This document shows, in pieces, positions 44,386 to 53,625 of a stretch of 64,000 nt of DNA; position 1 is the first letter of the stretch, and every line of letters begins with the position of its first letter. The position numbers and the translations under genes are program-made. The stretch covers positions 1-64,000 of the forward strand of contig RAZA01000019.1 in assembly GCA_003612485.1 (NCBI GenBank), read 5' to 3'. Source of the DNA: a bacterium D16-50. Lineage in GTDB: Bacteria > Bacillota > Clostridia > Lachnospirales > Lachnospiraceae. The notes under the pieces were generated by a model that saw only the letters and a list, made by a program, of their open reading frames with translations, did not search any database and had not been told where the DNA came from.

Positions 44386-45084
44386 TCATCCCACCTTATA
44401 TCCGTTCCCCCATACCACTTTCAGATATCTGGGCTCCTTGGGGTTTGCCTCGATCTTCTCTCTGATATGGCGGATGTGCACCGCTATGGTGTTGTCCGCC
44501 CCGATGGCCTGCATATGCCATATCTTCTCATAGATCTGGCTGTTGGAGAAAACCCTGCCCCTCTGCTGTACCAAAAGGCGCAGAATCTTATATTCTATGG
44601 GAGTCAGCCTCACGCTCCTGCCCTCCACCGTGACCTTCCTCTGGGTGTCGTCAATGACCAGACCGTCCACCCTATAGATCCTATCGATATTGGCGCACAT
44701 GTTCACCAGCTGGGTATATCTGCGCAGCTGGGACTTGATTCTGGCCAGCAGCTCCAGAGGATTGCAGTCCGCTACCACATAATCGTCAGCCCCTGCCTCC
44801 AGCGCCATGATCTTCGCCGTCTCCGCCGACTGGGCCGAGACCACGATCAGCGGAATGCTGCTCCTGCCGCGAAGCCCCGCTATCATCTCGATCCCCTTGT
44901 CCCAGCCCTTATCGTTCAGCTCCACATCCACCAGCATCAAGTGGATCTCCGCCTTTTCCAGCAAATTGTGCAGCTGCTCCAAGTCAGCTGCCAGCAGCAC
45001 GGAAAGCCCTTCCCCAACGAACAGAGGCGCCATCTTTTCCGCGATTCCCGTCTGATTATTGTAGATTAAGATATTTTTTTCCAT
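44386..45084 (-). CDS. Orphan OmpR-type response regulator with degenerate receiver
   Basis: A 232-residue protein: a receiver domain (1-115) and a winged-helix DNA-binding domain (about 135-232, ending YLKVVWGNGYKVG). The receiver keeps the phosphorylatable Asp in LMLVDVELND, but the acidic pair after beta-1 (normally DD) is NN (ILIYNNQ) and the beta-5 Lys-Pro is replaced (DYVVADCNP). Normal Mg2+ and phosphate handling is unlikely. No histidine kinase gene is nearby. It probably works through unphosphorylated binding or another signal. Confidence 0.9.
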   Translation of the reverse strand: MEKNILIYNNQTGIAEKMAPLFVGEGLSVLLAADLEQLHNLLEKAEIHLMLVDVELNDKGWDKGIEMIAGLRGRSSIPLIVVSAQSAETAKIMALEAGADDYVVADCNPLELLARIKSQLRRYTQLVNMCANIDRIYRVDGLVIDDTQRKVTVEGRSVRLTPIEYKILRLLVQQRGRVFSNSQIYEKIWHMQAIGADNTIAVHIRHIREKIEANPKEPRYLKVVWGNGYKVG

Positions 45085-45110
45085 ACTTCATCCGCCTTCC
45101 TGAATATCCC

Positions 45111-45914
45111 TTAATTAAAATATATACCTAAGTCGATGCTGTTAATTATCTCTTCTATCATTTTCTTGTCAAAGCCTCTGAAGGTAAGCGTCAGATCCCA
45201 GCCGTTCACAGAAATCACCGCGCAGACAGAGATGACTTCTCCGTTATCGTCGAGAGTATCAAAGACCACATAGGTCAGTCCCTGAGGGTTGGTGAAGCTC
45301 CTCTCGTTGCCGCTGCTCCCCCCAAAAGTCATGGCCGTGCTGTAGCTGCCTACTTCCCGGTTGTCGAACTGGGTCATGCAGAAGCTGTAATCATCATTGT
45401 ACAGCGAAACGGTAATGTCCCTTCCCTCGTCCACTATGCTCACTCTCTCCACGGCAAAGTCCTTTTTAAAGAGCGTATTGTCGGGAAGCGCCAGCGTCAC
45501 GTCCTCTCTGGCCAGAAACTCCTTCAGCGAGCTGTACTCTACCACGTCCAGCTCATAAGCCTCCTCCAGTTCCTCCTCAGGGCCAGCCTCCGCTATGGAA
45601 AATACCCCCCCTATTTGGTCAAAAATGGAGAATGCCGCCGGGGATGCTTCCTCAGGATCCTGAGCAGTGATCACCACACCCCTATCGTTCACCTGAATGA
45701 TGCTGTCCCTATAGCTCTTTGCGGCCACAGTGCCCACTCCGCAGAGCAGGAAAATCGATGCCGCCGTACAGCCCTTGACGATCATGTAATTTCTGTTCCG
45801 GCGTTTCATTTTATAGTGATGGAGCTCATCCTTCACCTCGGACGCCTCCATCCGAAACTTGGGAAGGGCTTCCACAGCCTCCCGATATACATCCTGAAAT
45901 TTATCCAAATTCAT
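45111..45914 (-). CDS. Membrane-bound anti-sigma factor-like protein
   Basis: A 267-residue protein with one transmembrane helix (about 42-62, preceded by the basic KMKRRNRN), a short cytoplasmic N-terminus and a large extracellular domain resembling DUF4367-type domains at the end. The ATG overlaps the sigma gene stop region by 14 bases and follows GGGGGAA. Position directly downstream of an ECF sigma factor and this topology fit an anti-sigma factor. There is no HxxxCxxC zinc motif, so the binding mode may be different. Confidence 0.75.
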   Translation of the reverse strand: MNLDKFQDVYREAVEALPKFRMEASEVKDELHHYKMKRRNRNYMIVKGCTAASIFLLCGVGTVAAKSYRDSIIQVNDRGVVITAQDPEEASPAAFSIFDQIGGVFSIAEAGPEEELEEAYELDVVEYSSLKEFLAREDVTLALPDNTLFKKDFAVERVSIVDEGRDITVSLYNDDYSFCMTQFDNREVGSYSTAMTFGGSSGNERSFTNPQGLTYVVFDTLDDNGEVISVCAVISVNGWDLTLTFRGFDKKMIEEIINSIDLGIYFN

Positions 45915-46458
45915 ATTCCCCCTTCAGCATCTTCTTCAGCTGCCCTCTGGCTCTGGTGAGCTGGGAAGTCACAGTGGACTCTCCCCGTCCGGTGAGTCTG
46001 GCGATCTCCTTTATGGGAATCTCTTCATAATAGAAAAGGTGGATCACATCCCTATATCTTTCGGGAAGCTCCATCACGGCCTCCAAGACCCTGCGCCTCT
46101 CCTCCTGCCGCACCGCTGCCTCCTCCGGGTCAGGGGCGGCCATTCCGGCTCCTATGCCCTCACCTTCCTCCGTTCCCTTCAGAATCTCCGAGGCTCCCTC
46201 CTCCAGACTCTTCTGGGGACGCCTTTTGGCGCTGCGCCAAACCTTTCTGCAGGCATTCAGCGTCACTTTGACCAGCCATGCCTTTTCGTGCTCAGGGCTC
46301 TCAAAGGTACGGGAAGTCTTCAGATACTGGTAAAATACTTCCTGCACCACATCCTCCGCATCCTGCACGTTCCGGAGACGAAGGAAACTAAGCTTGAAAA
46401 GCATATTGCCATAAGCATTGATCTTCAGTTGTAGCTCTTGATCCTCCGTTCTCGTCAT
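45901..46458 (-). CDS. ECF sigma factor (SigW/SigV-like)
   Basis: A 185-residue sigma-70 factor with regions 2 (LSFLRLRNVQDAEDVVQEVF) and 4 (ELPERYRDVIHLFYYEEIPIKEIARLTGRGESTVTSQLTRARGQL in pieces), which bind -10 and -35 promoter elements. Residues 85-115 form an acidic/glycine-rich inter-domain linker. The sigma is probably held by the protein encoded next and released by an envelope signal. No ribosome site is obvious before the ATG. Confidence 0.92.
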   Translation of the reverse strand: MTRTEDQELQLKINAYGNMLFKLSFLRLRNVQDAEDVVQEVFYQYLKTSRTFESPEHEKAWLVKVTLNACRKVWRSAKRRPQKSLEEGASEILKGTEEGEGIGAGMAAPDPEEAAVRQEERRRVLEAVMELPERYRDVIHLFYYEEIPIKEIARLTGRGESTVTSQLTRARGQLKKMLKGEYEFG

Positions 46459-46598
46459 GGTATCCGTCTTATACCCAACCTTTTCTTCTATCTATTAATA
46501 TCCCGAACCTCTATGTTTTACTGCAAATATTCTAAAATAATTTTGTATCAAAGTTGCTAACTATTCCGGCAGCTTTTCCCATTTGACAGAAATGAACT

Positions 46599-46628
46599 AA
46601 AAGAGAGCGTAACCATACGCTCTCTTTT
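46599..46628 (-). terminator. Terminator of the engB/AI-2E transporter transcript
   Basis: A 13-bp stem (46599-46611 with 46616-46628) with a four-base loop and T-rich end on the minus strand, 38 bases after the AI-2E gene. Confidence 0.88.
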
Positions 46629-46665
46629 TATATACACGATTTTTTCTATTAAAAGTTTCAGCTTT

Positions 46666-47847
46666 TTACAAATTATTTTCCGGATCTCTATTTTTTGCTT
46701 CAATCTCCTTAGCAGCCTCCGCCATATCCTCCTTCTCCAGCCTCCGGAAGCGGTTGATTCCCGACACCAAAATCAATAGACTGTCTCTGGTAGTGTCAAA
46801 GGCTCCCTCCTGATACATGGAGTACAGCAGAAGCCCCAAGGGCACCGCTATGATCATGCCCACGACACCACCCACCTTATAGCCTATGTAGAGCAGGAAA
46901 AGGGTAGGCAGAGGCGGCACGCCGATGGAATCCCCCACGATCTTGGGCTGAATCAGCTGTCTCGCCAGCTGCCCCACTCCCCAGATAATCAGCAGGCCAA
47001 TCATGACCTTGTAGTCAGCGGTCAAAAACCGGATGATGGCCCAGGGAATCAGCACCGTTCCCGTTCCCAGAAAGGGCAGAAAATCCAGAAATGCAATTCC
47101 CAATGCAATCAGGGCAAAATACTTCACCCCCAGAACCCCCAGACCTATCAGCAGCAGCAAGTACATCCAGACCTCGATCTTCAGCTGCGCCTTGAGATAC
47201 CCGCCCACGGATCTGACCAGACTGTGGCGGATCATGTCATAGCGCTTCCTCACGGACTTAGGACTATGCTTCCGGAACCATTCGTTCAGCTGCTGTCTCT
47301 CCGCCACGAAAAAATAGGAGGAGAGCAAAGCCATGATTATTCCGATGAAAACGGAAGGCAGAGATTTGGCCACATTTCCTGCGGCGGCAATGGTGGGAGA
47401 GCCCAGCCCTTCCAGAAATTCCCCTATATACCCCTCCAGCAGGTCAGCAAGATCGCCCAGCTTCACCTGCGTGTCCCCCGGAATTTTGCTCAGCAGCACG
47501 TCCAGTCTGGTTCCGATCTCCTCCAGATCCGCCTCCATGGCGGCCCACATCTCGGGCAGGGAGCCCATCAGCCCCATCATCTGGCTCACCAGCTGGGTGC
47601 CGATGAAATAGATCAGCAGAACCACCCCGGCAATAACCGCAATGATCACGAAGGCGCTGCCTATCTTCCTCTTCAGCTTTATCTTTTCTTCAAAGAAGCG
47701 AACCGGCGGGCCCGCTATCAGCGCAATGATCCAGCCTGCCACAAAAGGGGAAAAGAAAACGAACACCTTCGGCAGCAGAAAGGCGACGGCCAAAAAGATC
47801 ACAGCCGCCACTGCAAGATTCACCAGCGCCTTATTGTATTTCCTCAT
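46666..47847 (-). CDS. AI-2E family transporter (YtvI/PerM-like)
   Basis: A 393-residue polytopic membrane protein with about eight helices in the usual pattern (short N-terminal hydrophobic pair, soluble loop near 95-140, then the large helical core with VGDSIGVPPLPTLFLLYIG). Such proteins are often called AI-2 exporters but are better seen as general permeases of uncertain substrate. The ATG at 47847 follows AGAGG by six bases and overlaps the end of engB by 17 bases. Confidence 0.88.
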   Translation of the reverse strand: MRKYNKALVNLAVAAVIFLAVAFLLPKVFVFFSPFVAGWIIALIAGPPVRFFEEKIKLKRKIGSAFVIIAVIAGVVLLIYFIGTQLVSQMMGLMGSLPEMWAAMEADLEEIGTRLDVLLSKIPGDTQVKLGDLADLLEGYIGEFLEGLGSPTIAAAGNVAKSLPSVFIGIIMALLSSYFFVAERQQLNEWFRKHSPKSVRKRYDMIRHSLVRSVGGYLKAQLKIEVWMYLLLLIGLGVLGVKYFALIALGIAFLDFLPFLGTGTVLIPWAIIRFLTADYKVMIGLLIIWGVGQLARQLIQPKIVGDSIGVPPLPTLFLLYIGYKVGGVVGMIIAVPLGLLLYSMYQEGAFDTTRDSLLILVSGINRFRRLEKEDMAEAAKEIEAKNRDPENNL

Positions 47848-48430
47848 GAAGTACCTCTCCATCCAAAATCCCGTATATTTCGTCCCGGCCCTGCTTCGTC
47901 TGCGCCGAGAAGGGGATCAGCACGGTATCCTCCACCACCTCCAGCGTGCTGCGGATCATATCCGTCTGCTTCTGGAGCTGGCTGCGCTTGATCTTATCCA
48001 GCTTCGTGGCGACAATAATGGGCTTGTAGCCGCTTTGCACGATCCAGTCGTACATGATACAGTCGTTCTGGGAGGGCGCATGCCGGATATCGATCAGCAG
48101 AAAGACCTGCCTTAACATTTCGGACTTATGCAGATACCTTTCCACCATTTTGCCCCACTGAGCCTTCACCTTCTCGTTGGCCTTCGTGTAGCCATAGCCC
48201 GGCAGATCCACGAAATATAGCTCATTGTTCACATTATAGTAATTGATGGTCTGGGTCTTGCCCGGCTGGGAACTGGTGCGGGCCAGAGACTTACGGTTCA
48301 TCAGGGCATTGATCAGAGAGGACTTGCCCACATTGCTCTTGCCCGCAAACGCCACCTCGGGCAGGCTGTTCTCCGGCAGCTTGCTGGTGACGCCGCACAC
48401 CCTTTCCAGACTGACATTCTTTATCACCAT
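47831..48430 (-). CDS. engB: Ribosome biogenesis GTPase EngB/YsxC
   Basis: A 199-residue GTPase with G1 GKSNVGKSS (about 29-37), G3 DLPGYG, G4 TKLD and G5 SAQT. It assists assembly of the large ribosomal subunit. The ATG at 48430 follows GAGGAGG by about eight bases; 15 upstream codons are unsupported. It follows clpX in the usual order, but the lonA gene that often lies between them is absent. Confidence 0.95.
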   Translation of the reverse strand: MVIKNVSLERVCGVTSKLPENSLPEVAFAGKSNVGKSSLINALMNRKSLARTSSQPGKTQTINYYNVNNELYFVDLPGYGYTKANEKVKAQWGKMVERYLHKSEMLRQVFLLIDIRHAPSQNDCIMYDWIVQSGYKPIIVATKLDKIKRSQLQKQTDMIRSTLEVVEDTVLIPFSAQTKQGRDEIYGILDGEVLHEEIQ

Positions 48431-48504
48431 ACAGCATGCCTCCTCTCCCCACTGCTCTATCTGCCCGCAAAACACTATCCGCGCTTCCCGTCCCAGCCGT
48501 CCCT

Positions 48505-49779
48505 CTACATGGCGGCGTCCAGCCTCTTTCTCTGCTCGTTTTTATGCCAAACCACGGGATCGCTCCCCTTCTCCACCGTATCCTTGGTGATATAGCATTC
48601 CTCTATGGTGTCGTCCGAGGGGATGTGGTACATGGTATCCATCAGGATGCTCTCCAGAATGGAGCGCAGGCCTCTGGCGCCGGTCTTGCGCTCGAAAGCC
48701 TTCTCCGCGATGGCCATCACCGCATCCTCATCGAAGGACAGCTCCACCCCGTCCATGCCGAAAAGCTTTCTGTACTGCTTGATCAGCGCATTCTTCGGCT
48801 CCTTCAGAATTCGCACCAAGGCCTCCTTGTCAAGCCCTTTAAGGCTGACACAGATAGGAACACGGCCCACGAACTCCGGAATCAGCCCGAACTTCACCAG
48901 ATCCGGAGGCGTCACCTCCTGCAGCAGCTCGCCCAGATCCTTCTCCGACTTCTGGGTGATCTCCGCATTGAAGCCGATAGATTTGCGGTCCAGTCTGGCC
49001 TCGATGATCTTCTCCAGCCCGTCGAACGCCCCTCCGCAGACAAAAAGAATATTGGAGGTGTCGATGGAGATCAGCTCCTGATGGGGATGCTTCCTGCCCC
49101 CCTGAGGAGGCACGTTGGCCACCGTCCCCTCCACGATCTTTAAAAGCGCCTGCTGCACGCCCTCCCCCGAAACGTCCCGGGTGATGGACACATTCTCGCT
49201 CTTCTTTGTGATCTTGTCGATCTCGTCGATATATACAATGCCGTACTGTGCCCGCTCCACGTCATAGTCCGCCGCCTGAATCAGCTTCAGAAGGATGTTT
49301 TCCACATCCTCCCCCACATATCCGGCTTCGGTCAAAGTGGTGGCATCCGCTATGGCGAAGGGAACATTGATGATCTTCGCCAGTGTCTGGGCCAGATAGG
49401 TCTTTCCGGAGCCCGTAGGCCCCACCATGATGATGTTGCTCTTCTGCAGCTCCACGTCGTCCAGATCTCTGGGCGCCATCACCCTCTTGTAATGATTATA
49501 GACCGCAACGGACAGCACCTTCTTGGCCTCTTCTTGCCCGACAACATAATCGTCCAAAAAGTTCTTGATTTCCACGGGCTTTAAAAGGTTGATGTCGGGG
49601 CGAACCGCTTCTTCCTCTTCCTCGTCCTGCAGCTCTTCCTCCAGAATGTCCGCACATATCTCAATGCAGTCATCGCAAATATAGACTCCCGCAGGTCCTG
49701 CAATCAGCTTGCGCACCTGATTCTGGGTCTTGTTGCAAAAGGAACACCTGATATCGTTTCCTAGCAATTTTCCTGCCAT
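48505..49779 (-). CDS. clpX: ATP-dependent Clp protease ATPase subunit ClpX
   Basis: A 424-residue canonical ClpX. The N-terminal zinc finger is CSFC and CDDC (residues about 12-35), followed by AAA+ with [17 protein letters not shown] and the IGF ClpP-docking loop (KSIGFN). It unfolds tagged proteins and passes them to ClpP. The start is ATG 49779 after GGAG. Compared with the second ClpX-like gene at 5530-7137 it has normal length and no charged tail. Confidence 0.97.
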   Translation of the reverse strand: MAGKLLGNDIRCSFCNKTQNQVRKLIAGPAGVYICDDCIEICADILEEELQDEEEEEAVRPDINLLKPVEIKNFLDDYVVGQEEAKKVLSVAVYNHYKRVMAPRDLDDVELQKSNIIMVGPTGSGKTYLAQTLAKIINVPFAIADATTLTEAGYVGEDVENILLKLIQAADYDVERAQYGIVYIDEIDKITKKSENVSITRDVSGEGVQQALLKIVEGTVANVPPQGGRKHPHQELISIDTSNILFVCGGAFDGLEKIIEARLDRKSIGFNAEITQKSEKDLGELLQEVTPPDLVKFGLIPEFVGRVPICVSLKGLDKEALVRILKEPKNALIKQYRKLFGMDGVELSFDEDAVMAIAEKAFERKTGARGLRSILESILMDTMYHIPSDDTIEECYITKDTVEKGSDPVVWHKNEQRKRLDAAM

Positions 49780-49804
49780 CACTTCACTCCTACTATTTAT
49801 TCGC

Positions 49805-50404
49805 CTATTTCTCGCTCTGGGTGCTTCTGGAAGTATACACCTTGTCGATGATGCCGTACTCCATGGCCTCCTGAGCGCTCATCCAGTTGTCACGCTCGGT
49901 ATCCGCGCAGATCGTCTCATAGTCTCTGCCCGTGTTCTCGGCCAGAATGTGGTTCAGCTTCTCTCTGGTTCTCAGGATATGCTTCGCCGCAATCTCGATC
50001 TCCGTGGCCTGCCCCTGCGTTCCCCCCGCAGGCTGATGGATCATGATCTCCGCATTGGGCAGGGCAAACCGCTTGCCCTTGGCGCCTCCGGCAAGCAGGA
50101 AGGAGCCCATGCTGGCCGCCATGCCGATGCATACCGTGGACACGTCGCACTTGATGAAATTCATGGTGTCGTAGATCGCCATTCCCGCCGTGATCACGCC
50201 GCCGGGGCTGTTGATGTAGAGATGGATATCCTTCTCAGGGTCCTCCGCCTCCAGAAACAAAAGCTGCGCTACCACGATGCTGGCAGAGGTATCATTTACC
50301 TCTTCGCCCAAAATTATGATTCTGTCCTTCAACAGTCTCGAGTAGATATCATAGGATCTCTCGCCCCTGCTCGTCTGTTCCACCACATAAGGCACTAAGC
50401 TCAT
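49805..50404 (-). CDS. clpP: ATP-dependent Clp protease proteolytic subunit ClpP
   Basis: A 199-residue serine protease of the ClpP family. The catalytic Ser is in [10 protein letters not shown] (about residue 98), the His in MIHQPAGG (about 122) and the Asp further on. It forms a 14-mer barrel with ClpX caps. It lies in the standard tig-clpP-clpX order. Confidence 0.97.
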   Translation of the reverse strand: MSLVPYVVEQTSRGERSYDIYSRLLKDRIIILGEEVNDTSASIVVAQLLFLEAEDPEKDIHLYINSPGGVITAGMAIYDTMNFIKCDVSTVCIGMAASMGSFLLAGGAKGKRFALPNAEIMIHQPAGGTQGQATEIEIAAKHILRTREKLNHILAENTGRDYETICADTERDNWMSAQEAMEYGIIDKVYTSRSTQSEK

Positions 50405-50460
50405 AACATTATTCCTCCTATTTTGGTTCTGCGGTTCAACTGCCCTGCACTATTCTTTCA

Positions 50461-50494
50461 GAGGAGAGGGACGCAGTTATGCGTCCCTCTCCTC
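50461..50494 (-). other. Hairpin with the tig stop codon in its loop
   Basis: A perfect 15-bp stem (50461-50475 with 50480-50494) around the loop gtta. The tig stop codon (TAA) is in the loop, and the last codons (EERDA) form one arm. No U-run follows, so it is probably an mRNA-stabilising or attenuating structure between tig and clpP. Confidence 0.75.
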
Positions 50495-51772
50495 CGCATT
50501 CTCAACCACAAGCTCTACAGCCTTCTTGATGCACAGATCCTGCATCACCTGCTTCTTGCCGGTCTCCCCCAGAAGCTCCTTCGCCTTTTCGGGAGTCTCC
50601 TGATAGACCTCTGCCATGGTCTTTACCTCTTCCTCGAATTCCTCCTCGGAAGCCGTTATTCCCTCTGCGGCCACCACGGCCTCCAGCACCAGTCTGGACT
50701 GGATCCTACGGAGCGCCTGAGGCTTCATCTGCTCAAGAAGCGTCTCCTGCGTAGCGCCGGTGTACTGCATGTACTGCTCTAAGCTCAGACCCTGATACTG
50801 AAGTCTCTGGGCATAATCCTGCACCATCTGCCTCTGCTGGGTCGCAAGCATAGCGTCGGGTATATCCATCTGGGCATCCGCGATCAGCGCGTCAATGACC
50901 GCATCCTCCTTGGCGCTCTTGGCGGAAGCCTCTTTCCTCTCTGCCAGTCTCTTCCTGATCTCTTCCTTATATTCCTCTACGGTATCGCTCTCCTCGGACA
51001 CATCTCCCACGAAGTCATCGTCCAGCTCCGGCAGCTGCTTCTCCTGCAGCTTCTTCACCGTACATTTGAACACAGCCGCCTTACCGGCCAGCTCCTCCGC
51101 CTGATAATCCTCAGGGAAGGTCACGTTCACCTCTGTCTCCACGCCTATAGACGCGCCTACCAGCGCCTCCTCGAAACCGGGGATAAATGCATGAGAACCG
51201 ATGGTCAAAGGATAGTCGGTGCCCTTGCCGCCGTCGAAGGCCACTCCGTCCACAAAACCCTCAAAGTCGATGGTTGCAATGTCGCCCTCTTGAACGGTTC
51301 TGTCTTCCACGTCCACAGTCCTTGCGTTCTTTCCGCGCTCCCTATCGATCTCGGCGGTGATTTCCTCCTCCGTGACATTAACGTCGAACTTGCCCACTTC
51401 CACGCCCTTATACTTGCCCAGCGTCACCTGAGGCTTCAGGGCCACCTCCGCGGTAAAAATGAAGGGTTTGCCGGACTCCAGCTGAACCACGTCGATCTGA
51501 GGACTGGACACGATCTCCTCGCCGCACTGGTCATAGGCCTCCTCGTAGGCATCAGGGATCAGCTCATTAGCGGCATCCTCGTAGAAAATCTCCTTGCCGT
51601 ACATCTGCTCGATCATCTTGCGGGGCACCTTGCCCTTGCGGAAGCCCGGGATGCTGATCTTGTTCTTGTTCTTCTGGTAAGCCTTCTCAATGGCCTCCTC
51701 CAGCTTCTCCGGGGACACTTCAATCGTCAGCTTCGCCATATTGCCTTCTAATTTCTCCACTTGTAAACTCAT
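50477..51772 (-). CDS. tig: Trigger factor (ribosome-bound chaperone)
   Basis: A 431-residue trigger factor with the ribosome-binding GFRKGKVPRKMIEQMYG (about 44-60), the FKBP-type domain (GDIATIDFEGFVDG, near 165) and a helical C-terminal cradle. It catches nascent chains at the exit tunnel and isomerises prolines. A GGAGG ribosome site and a good promoter precede it. Confidence 0.97.
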   Translation of the reverse strand: MSLQVEKLEGNMAKLTIEVSPEKLEEAIEKAYQKNKNKISIPGFRKGKVPRKMIEQMYGKEIFYEDAANELIPDAYEEAYDQCGEEIVSSPQIDVVQLESGKPFIFTAEVALKPQVTLGKYKGVEVGKFDVNVTEEEITAEIDRERGKNARTVDVEDRTVQEGDIATIDFEGFVDGVAFDGGKGTDYPLTIGSHAFIPGFEEALVGASIGVETEVNVTFPEDYQAEELAGKAAVFKCTVKKLQEKQLPELDDDFVGDVSEESDTVEEYKEEIRKRLAERKEASAKSAKEDAVIDALIADAQMDIPDAMLATQQRQMVQDYAQRLQYQGLSLEQYMQYTGATQETLLEQMKPQALRRIQSRLVLEAVVAAEGITASEEEFEEEVKTMAEVYQETPEKAKELLGETGKKQVMQDLCIKKAVELVVENAEERDA

Positions 51773-51893
51773 CGTAAGTTTCCTCCTTCAATCATCTGTG
51801 TCCTATCGTCCCTGAATCAATGAAATCCCTTTTTTCATGCGGCAAGGATCATTTTTCCCCTCTCTCTATAGGCCTAAACACAGTCATCTCAAA

Positions 51894-51922
51894 ATTATAA
51901 CACATAGCATCCGAAAACACAA
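51894..51922 (-). promoter_or_regulatory. Promoter of the tig-clpP-clpX cluster
   Basis: TTGTGT (51922-51917), 17-base spacer, TATAAT (51899-51894), leaving a leader of about 115 bases before tig. Confidence 0.8.
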
Positions 51923-51969
51923 ATGTTTTTGGACATGAAAGACGATTTTTAAGACAATTTTAACTATTT

Positions 51970-53289
51970 CTATGATTCGTTCTCAAATCCCGCCTTGTCA
52001 TGGGCGGCAATGATCAGAATGCGGCCCTTTTGTCTTGCGGCCACATACGCCTCCGCCAGACGGCGGGTTCCCTGATCCATCCCCGTGAAGGGCTCGTCCA
52101 GAAAGACATATGCGGAGTCGGCCTCCATGGCCCTCACAAGAGCCACCCTGCGCTTCATGCCGCCGCTAAGCAGCCCGCAGGGCTTCTCCAGAGCATCCTC
52201 CTCCAGAAGTCCGGCCAGAGCCTCCCTTGCCCTATTCCGGTCCCCTGTCACCAGCTCCACATTCCTCACCGCGCTATACTCCTCGCAGAGTCTGTCCTCC
52301 TGAAACACCATGCTGCAGGTTCCTCGGGCCTGACATATCCCGCTGTCCGGCTCCGTCAGCCCTGCCAGAATGCGAAGCAGTGTCGTCTTCCCGCTGCCGG
52401 AAGGCCCGTTTAGAAAATATGTCTCTCCCGGCTCGTATACTCTGCTCACATCCTCCAAAACGGCCCTGCCGTCGTACCCCTTTCGGATATTTTGCACCCA
52501 TAGACAAGCCTCCCCGCTGTCCTGGGCCTTCTTCTTGCAGCGCGGCTCCCATTTAAAGAAAAGCCCCAAAAGGCCCAGAACCAGCTTTTCCAGAAGAACG
52601 CTGGCCAGAACCGTGATCCCGGTCCATGCAAAAACCCCCGCCGTGTCCAGATAGAGCTTCGACAAATACAGTTTTTCCCCTATGGAATGGGCAGGGATGC
52701 CGATAAGCTCCGCCGCCACCCCGGCCTTCCAGCACATGCCCAGCGAATTCTTCAGGCCCCCCAGCAAAAACGGCTTCACCGCCGGACGATAAATGTAGAA
52801 AAAACGGCTCCAAAAGGGCAGGCGGAACACGGCCGCCATCTCCAGCAGCCGGATATCCATGGCCTGCAGCCCCTCCAGCGTACAGATATAGACATTCGGC
52901 AGCACCACCAGCAGGCTCACTGCAGCCGTAAGCCCGGAGGATCCCCACCAGATCAGGAGCATCACCGCAAAAGATGCAATGGGGACAGTCTTCATCAACT
53001 CCATCACGGGGGCAAGGAGCTGTTCCAGCAGCCAAAAACGGTAACTCCCCGCCGCAAGAACCAAGGCCGCAAAAAAACCTGCCCCAAATCCTATCATAAT
53101 GCGCAGCAAAGATCCCCCCACAATTCTGTAGAATTCTACCTGCCCCAATAACCCAAACAGCCTAAGCCCCGTCTCTATAGGTGATGCCAGCAGAATATCA
53201 TTGTCCGCCGCGGCGGCCAGAAGGGCCCATAGGCCAAGCCAGAAGGCTCCTGCCGCCCAGCCGGCCAAAGCGCTCTTTCCCCGCCTCAT
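51970..53289 (-). CDS. Fused ABC permease and ATPase (TauC/SsuC-SsuB type)
   Basis: A protein of about 439 residues. The first 240 are a six-helix permease of the TauC/SsuC type (EAA-like loop LLEMAAVFRLPFWSRF). Residues from about 260 are an ABC ATPase with Walker A GPSGSGKTT, signature LLSGGMKRRV and Walker B YVFLDEPFTGMD. These two parts are normally separate proteins. The reading frame is open to 53421, but the segment before MRRGKSALAG is low-complexity and Arg/Gly-rich. The neighbouring binding protein (53603-54646) is of the NMT1/SsuA type, so the system imports an aromatic sulfonate, pyrimidine or similar small molecule. The start is uncertain between 53289 and 53421. Confidence 0.85.
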   Translation of the reverse strand: MRRGKSALAGWAAGAFWLGLWALLAAAADNDILLASPIETGLRLFGLLGQVEFYRIVGGSLLRIMIGFGAGFFAALVLAAGSYRFWLLEQLLAPVMELMKTVPIASFAVMLLIWWGSSGLTAAVSLLVVLPNVYICTLEGLQAMDIRLLEMAAVFRLPFWSRFFYIYRPAVKPFLLGGLKNSLGMCWKAGVAAELIGIPAHSIGEKLYLSKLYLDTAGVFAWTGITVLASVLLEKLVLGLLGLFFKWEPRCKKKAQDSGEACLWVQNIRKGYDGRAVLEDVSRVYEPGETYFLNGPSGSGKTTLLRILAGLTEPDSGICQARGTCSMVFQEDRLCEEYSAVRNVELVTGDRNRAREALAGLLEEDALEKPCGLLSGGMKRRVALVRAMEADSAYVFLDEPFTGMDQGTRRLAEAYVAARQKGRILIIAAHDKAGFENES

Positions 53290-53429
53290 GCTTCCGGAGC
53301 CCTTGCGCCCAGATTCTCTGCCCTCATGGGTTCCTATCCCATGAATTTTCTCCCCATTCCCGCCTTGCCGACGCCTTCCGCTGCCGGGCCAGCCCTGTCT
53401 CCATCCCATCGTCCGATTCATCCTGCCTT

Positions 53430-53625
53430 CATTCCTGCTTCCGGCTGCATCAAGTTTTCGTTCCTGCGTCCATGCCTGATCCGGCTACGTCCGGCTTCTT
53501 TCCTGCATCCTGCTTCCTTACTTTCATCCGGCTCCGCCCTGCTTTTGCTCCTGCGTCCGGCCTTGTTCCTCTTTCATTTCTGCATCCGGCTCCGCCCTTC
53601 TTTCACTCCTGCGTCCGATTTCCGG
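53430..53625 (-). repeat. Degenerate GC-rich tandem repeat at the end of the binding-protein gene
   Basis: On the minus strand GCCGGACGCAGGAG-like units recur; the clearest pair are 58 bp apart (near 53526 and 53584). The array starts in the last codons of the binding protein (AGNRTQE) and fills the gap to the permease-ATPase gene. Confidence 0.65.
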
